Shown here piece by piece: positions 1 through 6,058 of a DNA stretch of 7,724 bases; position 1 is the first letter of the stretch, and the number at the start of each line of letters is the position of its first letter. The stretch is from Haloarculaceae archaeon. GTDB taxonomy: Archaea; Halobacteriota; Halobacteria; Halobacteriales; Haloarculaceae. Where the stretch lies: NCBI GenBank assembly GCA_028274885.1, contig JAQCMX010000071.1, forward strand, positions 1 through 7,724, read 5' to 3'. Under the pieces are notes generated by a model, which was not told the DNA's origin, ran no database searches, and saw nothing but the letters and a program-made list of their open reading frames with translations. Position numbers and translations under genes: made by a program.

Positions 1-893
1 GCGCTGTGTGCTACCTCCCACTCGAAGACAGGTGTCGTAAGATAATTGTCACCTGCCTGGTCACCCATCGGGAAGGCATAGCCCGACGCAAAGAGGCCCT
101 CATCTGCTGCTGCCCTGAGTGCTCCGGGCGAGTCCTGGTGCTGGGCCATCACGTCAACGCCGGCGTCGGAGATAATCGTCTCTGCGGTTTCGGCTGACGT
201 CTGTGGGTCGAAGAAGGCGTTAGTCCACCGGAGATGGACCGTCGCGTCCGGATTCGCGTCCTGGACGCCTGCCGCGAACCCGTTGATATCCTGGTAGACC
301 GTTGCGACCGGATTGGGCGCAACGTAGCCGATGGCATCCTCCTCGGTGAGCAGCCCGGAGGCGTACCCGACGAGGTACCGTGTGTGGTAGTTTTTGATGT
401 AGTAGGAGCCGTAGTTCTCCCCGATGTCGATACCCGAGGCGACTTCGAAGGCGGTGTCGGGATTTTGCTCGGCAGCATTCGCCATCGGCGTGGTGAACGT
501 CGCACTCGCCCCGAAGACGACGTCGTTTCCATCATTCGCAAGCTGAGTGGCCGTCTGCTGGACGGCCGAGGAGCTGACATCCGCGACGGTTGTGACTTCG
601 ACACCGTCCATCTCGTCGGTCGCCTGTGCGCCAGCGTCGTGTGAGGCGGTCCAGCCGAAGTCACCGGGTTCCGCGAAGTAAATCCACCCTGCATTGATCG
701 TCTCCACCGATCCGCCGTCTTCGGATCCGCCGTCTTCGGATCCGCCGTCCTCGGATCCGCCGTCCCCACCATCGTCGTCACCGCTGTCTCCGCCACAGCC
801 AGCCAGCATCGCCATACTCGACGAGCTGATGCCGACAAGCACCTTCCGTCTCGATAATCGATTCTCCGATGAGCCACGTCTTTTCTCTGTCAT
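1..893 (-). CDS. BMP/PnrA-family ABC transporter substrate-binding lipoprotein (C-terminus beyond window)
   Basis: This is the extracellular, lipid-anchored binding protein of an ABC importer; the BMP family is known for nucleosides, purines and related ligands. About 297 residues are visible and the frame stays open to position 1, so the C-terminus is missing. The N-terminus has a twin-arginine motif (SRRKVL, residues 14-19), a short hydrophobic stretch and a lipobox MLAGC with Cys33, so it is a Tat-exported lipoprotein. A linker of GGSED repeats follows (about 46-62), then the periplasmic-binding fold from about 63. Family-like segments include GDFGWTASHDAG, NYHTRYLVGYASG, WTNAFFDPQTSAETA and MAQHQDSPGALRAAADEG. 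ATG at 893 was chosen because an AT box lies 25-32 nt upstream, as for leaderless messages. An in-frame GTG at 929-927 follows GGAG but would sit inside that box. Membrane and ATPase subunits would be expected beyond the left edge. The family call is strong; the ligand is not known. Confidence 0.9.
   Translation of the reverse strand, partial: MTEKRRGSSENRLSRRKVLVGISSSSMAMLAGCGGDSGDDDGGDGGSEDGGSEDGGSEDGGSVETINAGWIYFAEPGDFGWTASHDAGAQATDEMDGVEVTTVADVSSSAVQQTATQLANDGNDVVFGASATFTTPMANAAEQNPDTAFEVASGIDIGENYGSYYIKNYHTRYLVGYASGLLTEEDAIGYVAPNPVATVYQDINGFAAGVQDANPDATVHLRWTNAFFDPQTSAETAETIISDAGVDVMAQHQDSPGALRAAADEGLFASGYAFPMGDQAGDNYLTTPVFEWEVAHS
709..766. repeat. 15-bp tandem repeat encoding the GGSED linker
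   Basis: Units starting at 709, 724, 739 and 754 (gatccgccgtcttcg with one T/C change; the last unit is partial) give 3.9 copies. On the minus strand they encode the acidic linker (GGSED)n just after the lipidated Cys of the BMP protein. The copies are nearly identical, so recent slippage expansion is likely and the copy number may vary between strains. Confidence 0.9.
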
Positions 894-917
894 CCACTGT
901 CCATTTTGGATAATACC

Positions 918-925
918 TAATAAAA
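918..925 (-). promoter_or_regulatory. TATA-like box for the BMP lipoprotein gene
   Basis: On the minus strand this reads TTTTATTA, 25-32 nt upstream of the A of the ATG at 893. That spacing fits archaeal transcription starting at or next to the start codon (leaderless). This box supports the chosen start. A GGAGGTG at 933-927 overlaps it but is too far from the ATG (34 nt) to act as its ribosome-binding site. Confidence 0.5.
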
Positions 926-1040
926 TCACCTCCATGGTCCGTATTTGCCGCATTTTCCACCAGAAGTGAACACCTGATCTTATTGACGAGCCATGATTAG
1001 AATTGATTGAAAATACCGGCCCGTCGAACCACAATTACCC

Positions 1041-1057
1041 ATATTTATACATTAAAA
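1041..1057 (-). promoter_or_regulatory. Possible distal TATA box upstream of the BMP gene
   Basis: The minus strand reads TTTTAATGTATAAATAT, a strongly AT-rich stretch in a GC-rich setting. If used toward the BMP gene it would give a leader of roughly 120-130 nt. The remainder of 894-1145 shows no ORF of note, only short hairpins (for example aagaa-gcg-ttctt at about 1087-1099 and gatcc-cgg-ggatc at about 1107-1119). The direction of use is uncertain. Confidence 0.3.
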
Positions 1058-1145
1058 TGGCTGATATACTTTGCTCAAACAGTCACAAGAAGCGTTCTTC
1101 TGGTGGATCCCGGGGATCAGTGGAGCAGTGAGGCGGTCGGGGCTC

Positions 1146-1222
1146 ATACTGTTGGCTGTACGTCTTTCAAGAATTTCGCCACGCGGTGGCGAATATCGTA
1201 GATCAGGTACAGCCAACAGTAT
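1146..1222. repeat. 77-nt nested palindrome after the SsnA-like gene
   Basis: Perfect 16-bp arms (atactgttggctgtac at 1146-1161 and its reverse complement at 1207-1222) flank a 45-nt centre. That centre holds an 8-bp hairpin, ttcgccac-gcg-gtggcgaa (1175-1193). Both hairpins share one centre of symmetry at 1184, and 5 of the 13 intervening positions also pair, so 29 of 37 positions pair overall. On the minus strand it begins at the last base of the preceding gene's TGA. It could be a 3' RNA structure, a protein-binding site or a small MITE-like element. No flanking target duplication is visible and no T-run follows. Confidence 0.85.
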
Positions 1223-2517
1223 CAGAGACGGTTCCACAGTCTCTCCGCGGCCTCGCCGACAGCCGCCAGCTGGTCGTCGGTGACACCCACGACGCCCTCG
1301 CCGCGCCGGTAGACCGTGTCGCCACCGACTATCGTCCGCGTGATGTCCCCGCTGGTGGCGGCGTCGACGATGTAGTACGGGGCACTCCCCGGACGGACCG
1401 GGTTGGGCCCCAGATCAAGCGTGAGCATATCGGCGTCTTTGCCCGGTTCGAGGCTCCCAATGGTGTCTTCCAGGCCCAGGACGCCCGCTGATCCAACCGT
1501 CGCCCACTCGAGTGCGGTTTCGGCATCGAACCCGCTCGGATTCCGCTGTTTGAGTTTGTGGACACCGACGCAGGTCCGCATCACCTCGAACATGTCGGGT
1601 GCCCAGCCGTCGTCGCCGAGACCGATTTGCATTCCTCTGTCCTGCATCGTCTCGACATCAGCGATCCCGACGGCGTTATTCGTGTTCGAGTACGGGTTGT
1701 GTGCCACCGCCACGTCGTGTTCCGCGAGGACCTCCAGTTCACGTTCCGTCGAGTGGACACAGTGTGCGGCGATGACGTCGGCGTCGAACAGCCCCATCTC
1801 GGCGAGTGCGGGGACAGGTCGAGACCCATACTCCTCTATCGCCCGGTGGACATCCACGAGCCCCTCCTCTAAGTGTAACTGGACGGGCCGGTCGTCCTCG
1901 CGTGCTGCCGCGGTTGTTTCCATCACCACCTCGCGGGTGTTTGTAAACAATGTGTGGAGGCAGTAGTGACCGGAAACGGCGTCGTACCCGTCTTCGTCGC
2001 CGTCGATGAACCGTTTGTTCTCCTCGAGGCCTGCCATCGCCTCAGACTCCGAGTTGCGCGCTGTCTGTTCGAACGTGATCAGCCCGTTGATCGGCGTCGC
2101 CGCGACGCCGGCGGCAACCGAGTCGAGCACCCCCGGCAGGGTGTTCAGGCCCGAGTAGTTGTCACAGAACGTCGTCACACCGCCTTCGAGCATCTCGACA
2201 CAGGATCCAAGCGCCGAAAGGCGTGCGTCCTCCTTTGTGAACGTCTCGTCGACACGCCACCAGATGTCGACAAGCGCCTCGTAAAAACTCTCGGGCGCAA
2301 CCGAGAGTGGCGCCCCCCGCAACGGCAACGCGTACATGTGGGTGTGACAGTTGACCAGTCCGGGCATGACGACCTCGTCACTGGCGTCAACGTCCGGGTT
2401 AGCGGCAAAGCCATCGTTGACTGCGGCGATCTCACCGTCCTCGGTGACTATGTGGACCTCCGCCAGACAGTCCCGGTCGTCGTTCATCGTCACAAGTATA
2501 CCAGCATTCAGTATCAT
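1222..2517 (-). CDS. SsnA-like amidohydrolase (deaminase/chlorohydrolase family)
   Basis: A 431-residue metal-dependent hydrolase of the amidohydrolase superfamily, predicted cytosolic, which probably deaminates or hydrolyses an N-heterocycle. Metal and catalytic residues visible are H58 and H60 in NCHTHMY, H215 and E218 in QLHLEE, H252 in AAHCVHS and D303 in GLGDDGW. Segments such as IWWRVDE, TFEQTARN...EENKRF, NPYSNTNNAVG and DDGWAPDMFE resemble E. coli SsnA (about 440 residues), a closer match than to guanine deaminase or TrzN. A longer frame reaches 2640, but its first 41 residues are not family-like. ATG at 2517 begins MILNAGILVTMN, the normal beta-sandwich N-terminus, and has a T-rich box about 28 nt upstream. 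It is divergent from the cyclic amidohydrolase at 2650 and lies 328 nt upstream of the BMP gene on the same strand. The substrate is unknown; purine-derived compounds are the best guess from context. Confidence 0.88.
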   Translation of the reverse strand: MILNAGILVTMNDDRDCLAEVHIVTEDGEIAAVNDGFAANPDVDASDEVVMPGLVNCHTHMYALPLRGAPLSVAPESFYEALVDIWWRVDETFTKEDARLSALGSCVEMLEGGVTTFCDNYSGLNTLPGVLDSVAAGVAATPINGLITFEQTARNSESEAMAGLEENKRFIDGDEDGYDAVSGHYCLHTLFTNTREVVMETTAAAREDDRPVQLHLEEGLVDVHRAIEEYGSRPVPALAEMGLFDADVIAAHCVHSTERELEVLAEHDVAVAHNPYSNTNNAVGIADVETMQDRGMQIGLGDDGWAPDMFEVMRTCVGVHKLKQRNPSGFDAETALEWATVGSAGVLGLEDTIGSLEPGKDADMLTLDLGPNPVRPGSAPYYIVDAATSGDITRTIVGGDTVYRRGEGVVGVTDDQLAAVGEAAERLWNRL

Positions 2518-2521
2518 ACTG
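2509..2521. promoter_or_regulatory. Palindrome over the start codon of the SsnA-like gene
   Basis: cagtat-c-atactg is a perfect 6-bp inverted repeat centred at 2515, and it covers the ATG (2517-2515). If the message is leaderless, this is also the transcription start and so a plausible operator position. The half-site extended to atactgtt also starts the palindrome at 1146, at the other end of the same gene. Short enough to be chance. Confidence 0.3.
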
Positions 2522-2534
2522 TTTTCCAGCGTCG

Positions 2535-2562
2535 GTTCGGACAAAAAGGTACCTGTTCGGAC
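2535..2562. repeat. Direct repeat gttcggac flanking the minus-strand promoter box
   Basis: gttcggac occurs at 2535-2542 and again at 2555-2562. The copies are 20 bp apart, about two helical turns, and lie either side of the predicted TTTTT box of the SsnA-like gene. The placement fits a regulator binding one face of the DNA, but no regulator gene is visible in the window. Confidence 0.35.
2543..2547 (-). promoter_or_regulatory. Weak TATA-like box for the SsnA-like gene
   Basis: The minus strand reads CCTTTTTGT, with the T-run 26-30 nt upstream of the ATG at 2517. The spacing is right for a leaderless haloarchaeal transcript, but the sequence is a poor TATA box. Confidence 0.35.
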
Positions 2563-2572
2563 TATTCCATAT

Positions 2573-2592
2573 GATCTGCCGGGATCTGTCGG
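2573..2592. repeat. Tandem 10-bp repeat gatctg(c/t)cgg
   Basis: gatctgccgg (2573-2582) is followed directly by gatctgtcgg (2583-2592), a 9/10 match with a one-helical-turn period. It lies in the divergent intergenic region, 29 nt upstream of the TATA box of the plus-strand gene. It may be an activator or repressor site; this is inference. Confidence 0.35.
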
Positions 2593-2620
2593 AGAAAATT
2601 GCCGAGAGAGGCAGGGGAGA

Positions 2621-2627
2621 TTAAAAG
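2621..2627 (+). promoter_or_regulatory. TATA box for the cyclic amidohydrolase gene
   Basis: ttaaaag lies 23-29 nt upstream of the ATG at 2650 and is preceded by the purine-rich stretch ggggaga, where a BRE would sit. This fits a leaderless start and argues against the longer frame opening at 2599, which would begin upstream of the box. Confidence 0.55.
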
Positions 2628-2649
2628 ACCTGGCCGACAAGGCTCAGGT

Positions 2650-3990
2650 ATGGCTGAGACAATTGTCACCGGTGCACGGATCGTGACCCCGCAGGGCCTG
2701 GAACCGGGTGACATCGCAATCACCGACGGCGTAATCGACGCGGTCGACCCGGACCTGAGCCCCGATGGCGCAAACATAATCGACGCCGACGGTGCGATTG
2801 CACTCCCAGGGGTCGTGGACATCCACAACCACATGCACGACGAGGAGCTGTTTCCCGACGGGATCGACTTCGGTTCGCAGACGGCCAGTGCCCTCGCCGG
2901 CGGTGTCACCACCGTCGTCGAACTGCCAACACAGACACCTGTCCGGACGCCTGCTGCTTTTCTCGAAAAACGGAAGACCTGTGAACAACTCGCCCACGTG
3001 GATTTCGGGCTGGTCGCCGGAAACTACGAGACCGGTGACGTTGACGCGGAAGGGGTTTTGACCGCCGGGACGCCCGATTTCAAGACCTTCACCGCCGAGC
3101 CATACCGGGCAAGCGACGACGCGATCATCTCGCTGCTGAACAGTGTCGGTGCGGCGGGTGGCACTGTCCGGGTCCACTGCGAGAATCAGGCAATTTTAGA
3201 CGATGCCCGGGCCGGGATAGATGGCAACGACCCGTCGGTGTATATGGAGTCACGTCCGCTGGCTGCGGAACTCGAAGCGATCGAACGGATCGGTCGCTTC
3301 GCGGAGTACACCGACTGTCCCGTCCATTTTGTCCATATCTCGAGCGGTAGCGGAGCCCGAGTTGCAGCCCGGTTTCGCTCCCGGGGGGAGGTGCCGGTCA
3401 CGCTCGAAACCTGTCCACACTACCTGGCGTTTTCGACGGCCGACGTCGCGGAGAAGGGACCGTTTCTCAAGGTTAATCCGAGCCTCAAGTCGCCAGCCGA
3501 GGTCGACCGACTCTGGGATGCTATCGCGGACGGCACCATAGACCTCGTCGCGAGCGAACACTTTCCGACCTACCGTGAGGAGCGCGAACGGGGCTGGGAG
3601 AACATCTGGGAGCCCTACGCCGGTCTGCCCACCATCGAGACGATGCTCGAGTTTATGATCACCGAGGGTGTTCACGCGGGCCGAATCTCCTGGCCGCGCC
3701 TGCTCGAACTCCTCTGTGCCGCCCCTGCCAGGGTCTCGGGTATCTACCCCCGGAAGGGGAGTCTGACCGTCGGCACCGACGCCGATATTGTCCTTTTACG
3801 CGAAAAGGAGTGGACCGTCACCGCCGATGCACTGACGTTTAACGGTGGGTGGACGCCCTTCGAGGGGTGGCAGTTCTCCGCACGCGTCGAGACTGTCATC
3901 CGTGACGGGGTGGTCAGCGCAGATGGCCACGAGGTTACGGGCGATCCTGGCGACGGAAGCTTCATCCCCCGCGGGCCGACCGCGGAGTAA
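2650..3990 (+). CDS. Cyclic amidohydrolase (hydantoinase/dihydropyrimidinase/allantoinase group)
   Basis: A 446-residue cytosolic hydrolase expected to open a cyclic ureide or imide ring (hydantoin, dihydropyrimidine or allantoin type). Family features in order: a short N-terminal beta-sandwich, the metal motif with H59 and H61 (VVDIHNHMHDEE), K145 in PDFKTF as the likely carboxylated bridging lysine, H176 in VRVHCEN, H229 in FVHISSGSG, the signature ETCPHYL (253-259), KVNPSLK (274-280) and GLPTIETM (325-332). An oddity is the segment VASEHFPT, which has Glu303 where relatives normally have the catalytic Asp of S/T-D-H. ATG at 2650 begins MAETIVTGARIVTP, the usual start, and has a TATA box 23-29 nt upstream. 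The gene is divergent from the SsnA-like gene and convergent with the third amidohydrolase. The E. coli analogue by context is HyuA; the exact substrate cannot be read from sequence. Confidence 0.9.
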   Translation: MAETIVTGARIVTPQGLEPGDIAITDGVIDAVDPDLSPDGANIIDADGAIALPGVVDIHNHMHDEELFPDGIDFGSQTASALAGGVTTVVELPTQTPVRTPAAFLEKRKTCEQLAHVDFGLVAGNYETGDVDAEGVLTAGTPDFKTFTAEPYRASDDAIISLLNSVGAAGGTVRVHCENQAILDDARAGIDGNDPSVYMESRPLAAELEAIERIGRFAEYTDCPVHFVHISSGSGARVAARFRSRGEVPVTLETCPHYLAFSTADVAEKGPFLKVNPSLKSPAEVDRLWDAIADGTIDLVASEHFPTYREERERGWENIWEPYAGLPTIETMLEFMITEGVHAGRISWPRLLELLCAAPARVSGIYPRKGSLTVGTDADIVLLREKEWTVTADALTFNGGWTPFEGWQFSARVETVIRDGVVSADGHEVTGDPGDGSFIPRGPTAE

Positions 3991-3993
3991 CCG

Positions 3994-4006
3994 ACCGGAA
4001 CCCGGT
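3994..4006. other. Short hairpin between convergent stop codons
   Basis: accgg-aac-ccggt fills most of the 16-nt gap between the stop codons of the two convergent amidohydrolase genes. Neither strand has the T-run typical of archaeal terminators, so a terminator role is weak. The two transcripts probably overlap at their 3' ends. Confidence 0.3.
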
Positions 4007-5410
4007 TCAGACCAGTCCAACCCTTTCAACGATATCTGAGGCGGTCGTTTCGGCGTCGGCGAGTAGTTCCGACCGCTCCCGGTCGAGTGTGGCGATCTGA
4101 CCGTTCTCGACTACTAGCTCACCGTCGCAGACGACGGTTTCGACGTCAGAACCGTGCCCGCCGTAGACGAGCGCATGTACCGGGTCCGGCGACGGTGTCA
4201 ACTGTGGCTGTGCCATACCGACAGCGACGACGTCAGCACGGGTCCCGACCTCGAGCGTTCCCAGATCCGGACGATCGATAGCGCGGGCAGCGTCGCGGGT
4301 GACCATGTCGAAAGCCTGCTGGGCAGGGACGACACCCGGGTCACGATGGTGTCCCTTGTGGACACTCGCAACCGCCTGTGTGTCACCCAGCAGGTCGATC
4401 GCGTCACCGAGCATTGGGTTGTCCGTCCCGACGCCCATCGTGATGTCGGCCTCGAGCATCGAGACGACCGGCGCGAACCCCGTCGCGAGTCGCATGTTCG
4501 CACGGAGATTGTGTGCGACGCGCGTGTCCGTTCGCGCGAGCAACCGAACGTCTCTGTCGGTCACCTTGACACAGTGGCCGAGCAACGCCCTGTCGCCGAG
4601 ATAGCCGATATTGTTGAGATACTCGACACTCGACAGCGGCCCCCGCTCCTGTATTTCTGCCTCGGCGACGTGTGTTGTCGTCATTACGTCGTGACGCGTT
4701 GCAACCTCGTAGGCGCCCTGTAGTCCCTCGGTAGTCGTCCCCTCGACGAGCACCGGCGCTGGCCAGATGGAGATACCGTCGTCGGGATCGTGTCGACGCT
4801 CGATGAGTCGCTCGACGCCATCCAGTGCTGTCTCCGTCTCGACGGTGAACTCGTCGGGATCGACGGGTGGTGTCTCTGGGTCGCGTGCCCGCACGTCGGT
4901 CCAGTGTGCCAGAAACTCCTCGTCGGCAGGCAGGTCGTGGATACCCGCGCCGTAGATGGCGCGAACACCGACGTCGGTGTACGCGTCGAGTTTCGCCTCG
5001 GTGGTGTCCAGCGAACCCCAGCGGACCTCGGTCGCGTTTTCGACGAACGTCGTCACACCCGCCTCCAGTGACTCCACGGCGTACAGCGTGGCGGCGAGTA
5101 CGTGCTCCTCTGTCGTCATGGCGACGGTACCCGGCTGTTTGACGTTGAACAGCCAGTCGTACAGGCCACGATCCGTCGCACCGACACCCCGCAACAGGAT
5201 ATCCGAGACGTGGACGTGGCTGTTGACGAGGCCTGGAACCACGGCGGTGCCGTCCGTATCGACGACGCGGTTTGCCTCCGACGTGACCTCCTCAACTGGG
5301 CCCACAGCATCGATTCGGCCGTCAGTGATCGCGACGGCGCCGTCCTCATAGACGGTTCGATCCTCGTCCTGAGTCAGTACCCGACCACCGGTGAGCAGCA
5401 GGTCCGTCAT
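4007..5410 (-). CDS. Amidohydrolase, AtzA/TrzN/SAH-deaminase-like
   Basis: A 467-residue metal-dependent hydrolase predicted to act in the cytosol on an amino- or chloro-substituted heterocycle, usually by hydrolytic deamination. Key residues are H65 and H67 in NSHVHVSD, H247 and E250 in TTHVAEAE, H279 in LGHCVKV and D330 in GVGTDNP. VAHNLRANMRLATGFAPV (298-315) and MLEADITMGVGTD match the core of the AtzA/TrzN/MtaD group, and the C-terminus rebuilds the beta-sandwich (LEVGTRADVVAV, VVCDGELVVENG). Length is normal for the family. ATG at 5410 begins MTDLLLTGGRVLTQD, the expected first strand. The -27 region (gaggata) is only a poor TATA match, so the promoter is unclear. It is clearly a different subgroup from the SsnA-like protein, so this is not a recent duplication. 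Annotations such as 8-oxoguanine, cytosine or SAH deaminase are all possible; none can be chosen here. Confidence 0.88.
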   Translation of the reverse strand: MTDLLLTGGRVLTQDEDRTVYEDGAVAITDGRIDAVGPVEEVTSEANRVVDTDGTAVVPGLVNSHVHVSDILLRGVGATDRGLYDWLFNVKQPGTVAMTTEEHVLAATLYAVESLEAGVTTFVENATEVRWGSLDTTEAKLDAYTDVGVRAIYGAGIHDLPADEEFLAHWTDVRARDPETPPVDPDEFTVETETALDGVERLIERRHDPDDGISIWPAPVLVEGTTTEGLQGAYEVATRHDVMTTTHVAEAEIQERGPLSSVEYLNNIGYLGDRALLGHCVKVTDRDVRLLARTDTRVAHNLRANMRLATGFAPVVSMLEADITMGVGTDNPMLGDAIDLLGDTQAVASVHKGHHRDPGVVPAQQAFDMVTRDAARAIDRPDLGTLEVGTRADVVAVGMAQPQLTPSPDPVHALVYGGHGSDVETVVCDGELVVENGQIATLDRERSELLADAETTASDIVERVGLV

Positions 5411-5754
5411 CGCACAACACCCGCAACTGGTCTATCCTCACGCTCGCTTCTGAAAGGTCGTAACATTCCAGCGATCCGTACCATGTGAACGCGTAGCGAA
5501 GTAATGAGACTGCCGGCTCTGACAAATTTGGCCGATCCACCGCCCACAATCCGTGGACTTATGATTCTATAGCTCGATATATTAGGTGCCAAGCGATACA
5601 GTGACCCGTAAAACGTGCCATCAGGGCACCTATGAGGACCGAACGTGCCGGAGATTGGCCGTACGAACTGGGCAAAATGTCTCGTCATCGAGCGCTGGTG
5701 GTGAGCAAATCACGAGAATTTGCCAATCTCGACGGGGACGAGCAAAGCGGGTGA
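5411..5754. other. Intergenic region upstream of tRNA-Gly, no convincing gene
   Basis: No ORF here has haloarchaeal codon use. Visible elements are an AT-rich box gatatatta (5575-5583), usable in either direction, and an 8-bp inverted repeat taggtgcc (5583-5590)/ggcaccta (5625-5632). The right arm can alternatively pair with gtgcc at 5615-5619. A 40-codon ORF (5632-5754, plus; MRTERAGDWPYELG...) ends directly before the tRNA, with GC at third positions of only about 58%. A minus-strand ORF overlaps the ATG of the upstream amidohydrolase as ATGA (5407-5410), but its composition is unlike a haloarchaeal protein. Confidence 0.5.
5716..5721 (+). promoter_or_regulatory. Possible TATA-like box of tRNA-Gly
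   Basis: gaattt lies 34-39 nt before the mature 5' end of the tRNA, a distance compatible with a short 5' leader. The match is weak and rests mainly on position in an otherwise GC-rich stretch. Confidence 0.3.
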
Positions 5755-5825
5755 GCGCCGGTGGTCTAGTGGTAGGACATGAGCTTCCCAAGCTCATAGC
5801 CCGGGTTCAATTCCCGGCCGGCGCA
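5755..5825 (+). tRNA. tRNA-Gly (anticodon CCC)
   Basis: The full cloverleaf is readable in 71 nt: acceptor stem GCGCCGG/CCGGCGC (7 bp) with discriminator A, D arm around GTCTAGTGGTAGGAC, anticodon stem TGAGC/GCTCA with loop TTCCCAA (anticodon CCC, decoding GGG), and T arm CCGGG-TTCAATT-CCCGG. CCA is not encoded and there is no intron. No T-run terminator follows; instead the 3' flank consists of repeats derived from the tRNA end. tRNA 3' ends are common integration sites in archaea, which is relevant to those repeats. Confidence 0.97.
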
Positions 5826-5891
5826 TCCTGCCGAACTGCGAACGAGGAACGGCAGCGACGAGTGAGCCGTGAGAGTGTGACGCGAAACGCG

Positions 5892-6058
5892 GGAATAGAG
5901 GTAGAGCAGTCGCGCGCAGCGAAGCGAGCACGTCTGCGCGTGGTTCAATTCCCGGCCGGCGCAGTGAGCGAGTTTGCGAGCGAACGAGCAGGCCAGGAAT
6001 TGAAATAGAGAAGACGCAGCGCGAACAGACGTGAGCGACCGTCTTCGCGTGGTTCGAT
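5892..6058 (+). repeat. Two degenerate tRNA-like repeat units downstream of tRNA-Gly
   Basis: Two related units, 5892-5950 and 5997-6058, each read ggaat.ga..taga, then a 7-position stem, a variable loop, the closing stem and gcgtggttc. In unit two (6010-6016/6040-6046) the stem is gaagacg/cgtcttc, fully paired. In unit one (5906-5912/5931-5937) it is gcagtcg/cgtctgc, with one T-T mismatch. One pair differs as C-G versus A-T, keeping the pairing. The order taga-stem-loop-stem-gcgtggttc resembles the 3' part of a haloarchaeal tRNA from D loop to T arm, but with 18- and 23-nt loops. No matching 5' acceptor strand is found, so these are not intact tRNAs. Confidence 0.6.
5942..5963 (+). repeat. 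22-bp exact copy of the tRNA-Gly 3' end (att-like)
   Basis: These 22 bases equal 5804-5825, that is the T arm from its fourth base, the 3' acceptor strand and the discriminator A, in the same orientation and 138 bp downstream. Direct repeats of a tRNA 3' end are the usual trace of integration by a tyrosine recombinase. The enclosed 116 nt carry no gene, so this would be a remnant or an accreted site rather than an intact element. No integrase gene is visible in the window. Confidence 0.85.

Noticed and set aside
149..877. 242-residue minus-strand ORF rich in Arg, Ser and Thr with TADPK repeats
   Set aside because: It is an out-of-frame shadow of the BMP gene. The composition is basic and repetitive, and the overlapping frame gives a clear lipoprotein.
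2518..2640. N-terminal extension of the SsnA-like gene (41 residues from 2640)
   Set aside because: The extension is not family-like and would cover the divergent promoter region and the predicted promoter box. ATG at 2517 gives the normal N-terminal strand.
2599..2649. N-terminal extension of the cyclic amidohydrolase (17 residues from 2599)
   Set aside because: It spans the TATA box at 2621-2627 and adds no family-like sequence before MAETIVTGARIVTP.
5407..5688. 93-residue minus-strand ORF overlapping the ATG of the third amidohydrolase as ATGA
   Set aside because: The ATGA overlap looks like translational coupling, but the protein is poor in acidic residues, has no recognisable domain and no haloarchaeal character.
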